Assembly (NCBI RefSeq): GCF_018618415.1
Contig: NZ_JACSMA010000001.1
Span: 62,001 to 126,000, forward strand
Origin: Exiguobacterium sp. s146
GTDB lineage: Bacteria; Bacillota; Bacilli; Exiguobacteriales; Exiguobacteriaceae
DNA length: 64,000 nt
Reading direction: 5' to 3'
Shown: one piece after another, positions 62,912-64,000 of the stretch
Numbering within the stretch: the first letter of the stretch is position 1
How the letters are laid out: each line of letters starts with the position of its first letter
Made by a program: the position numbers and the translations under genes
Notes under the pieces: generated by a model
What the model was told of the DNA's origin: nothing
Databases searched by the model: none
Seen by the model: the letters and a program-made list of their open reading frames with translations, nothing else

Positions 62912-64000
62912 CAGTTGGCTTGTTCGATGTCGTCTGCTTGATTGTTCGCTTTGCGGAACCGCTCACGAACGAGATAGATGACGGTCAGTCCGACCAACCA
63001 TGGAATCCCGAACTTGAGCAAAATATTGAAGTCGGTGAACCATGTCGTGATCATGAGGCTGAGCAACAGTCCGGCACCGAGTAACGGTAGGAACGGATAC
63101 CCGATCATGCGGACCGGTAACTTGCGTCCTGTCCATTTCTTGCGGAAGAACAGATGCGAGACGAACACCATGAACCATGTGAAGATGGCTCCGAACATCG
63201 AGATGCCCATCAAGAACGGATACGACGTTTCCATGAACACTTGAAGCAGTGCCGCGAGAATGATTCCGCCTGTTGAGACGAGCAAGGCAGGCATTGGGAT
63301 CCCGCTAGTGCTGACTTTTTTAAAGAGTCGCGGAGCATCACCGGCCCCGGCGAGCGAATACATCATTCGCGTCGACGCATAGAGCTGGGCGTTCATCGCC
63401 GACAATGCGGCAATCAAGATGACGAAGTTCAATATACCGGCGGCGCCAGGCACGTTGAACTGTTGCATGACGAGAACGAACGGGCTTTGATCGATGCCCG
63501 CCTGCTGCCATGGGATGAGCATGAGCATGATGGCGATCGTGACGAGATAGAAGAACGTCAAGCGGAATACCGTCGCACGTAACGCTTTCGGGACGGCACG
63601 GTCCGGGTCTTTCGCTTCGCCGGCTGTGACGGCGACGAGCTCGGTCCCGAGGAAGCTGAAGAGCGAGATAAAAATCGTCACCCACATACCGTAGAAACCG
63701 AAGGCGAAGAATCCTTCATTGCCCGCCGTGATCGATTCAATCGGTGAACCGGGCTCGCCGAACAGCGTGGCGGCCCCGAGGACGATGAAGAGAATGATGG
63801 CCGTCACTTTGATGAACGATAACCAGTATTCGGTCGTCCCGAACGTATGGACGTGCCGGGCATTGACATAAATGAGCAATCCGCCGAACACGGCGACCCA
63901 GACGAATCCGTTCACGTCGGGGAACCAGTACCGCATATAGATGGCGATCGCGCTCACTTCGACGCCGATGGCGAGGACGTTGGCGACCCAGTACGAGTAG
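62911..64000 (-). CDS. APC family amino acid permease, 5' end outside window
   Basis: The frame stays open to the right edge (the residues before the first internal Met read YWVANVLAIGVEVSAIAI), so about 360 C-terminal residues of a roughly 450-residue permease are present. About nine helices remain; FSFLGTELVAVTAGEAKDP and the following R-A-V-P-K-A are the conserved helix 6 region of AAT-type transporters (AroP, GabP, ProY group). Proton-driven amino acid uptake; substrate unknown. Confidence 0.85.
   Translation of the reverse strand, partial: YSYWVANVLAIGVEVSAIAIYMRYWFPDVNGFVWVAVFGGLLIYVNARHVHTFGTTEYWLSFIKVTAIILFIVLGAATLFGEPGSPIESITAGNEGFFAFGFYGMWVTIFISLFSFLGTELVAVTAGEAKDPDRAVPKALRATVFRLTFFYLVTIAIMLMLIPWQQAGIDQSPFVLVMQQFNVPGAAGILNFVILIAALSAMNAQLYASTRMMYSLAGAGDAPRLFKKVSTSGIPMPALLVSTGGIILAALLQVFMETSYPFLMGISMFGAIFTWFMVFVSHLFFRKKWTGRKLPVRMIGYPFLPLLGAGLLLSLMITTWFTDFNILLKFGIPWLVGLTVIYLVRERFRKANNQADDIEQAN

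Overview
The window reads as chromosomal DNA of a Gram-positive, moderate-GC member of the Bacilli, most like Exiguobacterium. This rests on strong AGGAGG-type ribosome binding sites with several TTG/GTG starts, CcpA-type cre sites, a LexA box of the Bacillus type, Fur and Rex-like operators, and on families such as MsrA-MsrB fusions, ABC-F proteins, CydDC, RskA anti-sigma factors and YwdI/YwmA-like small proteins. No rRNA, tRNA, CRISPR array, phage or insertion sequence was seen. Genes are dense and mostly intact.

Layout. 1-2.6 kb: end of a Pel-type exopolysaccharide locus (pelF partial, pelG). 2.6-5.8 kb: TPP riboswitch with its terminator, then an overlapping thiamine-salvage operon tenA-thiM-thiD-thiE. 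5.8-9.7 kb: single genes (SDR, a truncated 7TM-PAS sensor, OsmC, two GNATs, DUF4385). 9.7-12.2 kb: GH4 6-phospho-glucosidase divergent from an RpiR regulator with a cre site between. 12.2-15.0 kb: kynurenine operon kynU-kynA-kynB. 15.0-21.1 kb: HAD phosphatase, a 530-bp non-coding stretch, a 53-aa membrane peptide, an ABC-F gene behind an attenuator with a putative leader peptide, an EamA transporter and a Gfo/Idh oxidoreductase. 21.2-24.9 kb: ECF sigma/RskA anti-sigma pair, a region-2-only sigma paralogue nearby, and a LexA-box mini-operon (WYL-like plus HhH proteins). 25-34.5 kb: a stand-alone murE, stress protein, reductases, serine hydrolase, sodium symporter and MgtE.

34.7-39.6 kb is an arginine deiminase cluster arcA-arcB-arcD-arcC in which arcD carries both an in-frame amber codon and a frameshift. 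It is followed by a GH31 glucosidase with a perfect cre site and by a Crp/Fnr regulator (ArcR-like), itself behind a cre site. cydD-cydC follow a Rex-like operator. Between cydC and the next gene lies what I consider the most interesting element: a self-contained unit (terminator, Fur box on a TTGACA-N18-TATACT promoter, about 160 nt with three hairpins whose loops all carry C4-C5 runs, terminator), i.e. a likely Fur-controlled small RNA of the FsrA/IsrR type.

46.7-64 kb holds a GGDEF cyclase, MsrAB, DUF2252, a rhodanese behind a CsoR/CstR-like operator, a secreted alkaline phosphatase, a GabD-type dehydrogenase, an operon of a PlsY paralogue with a GNAT::class-V aminotransferase fusion, a UbiB-family kinase, TRIC and DUF423 membrane proteins, a coiled-coil M23 murein hydrolase and a partial APC permease running off the right edge. 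All functional names are from reading the translations; no database search was run.
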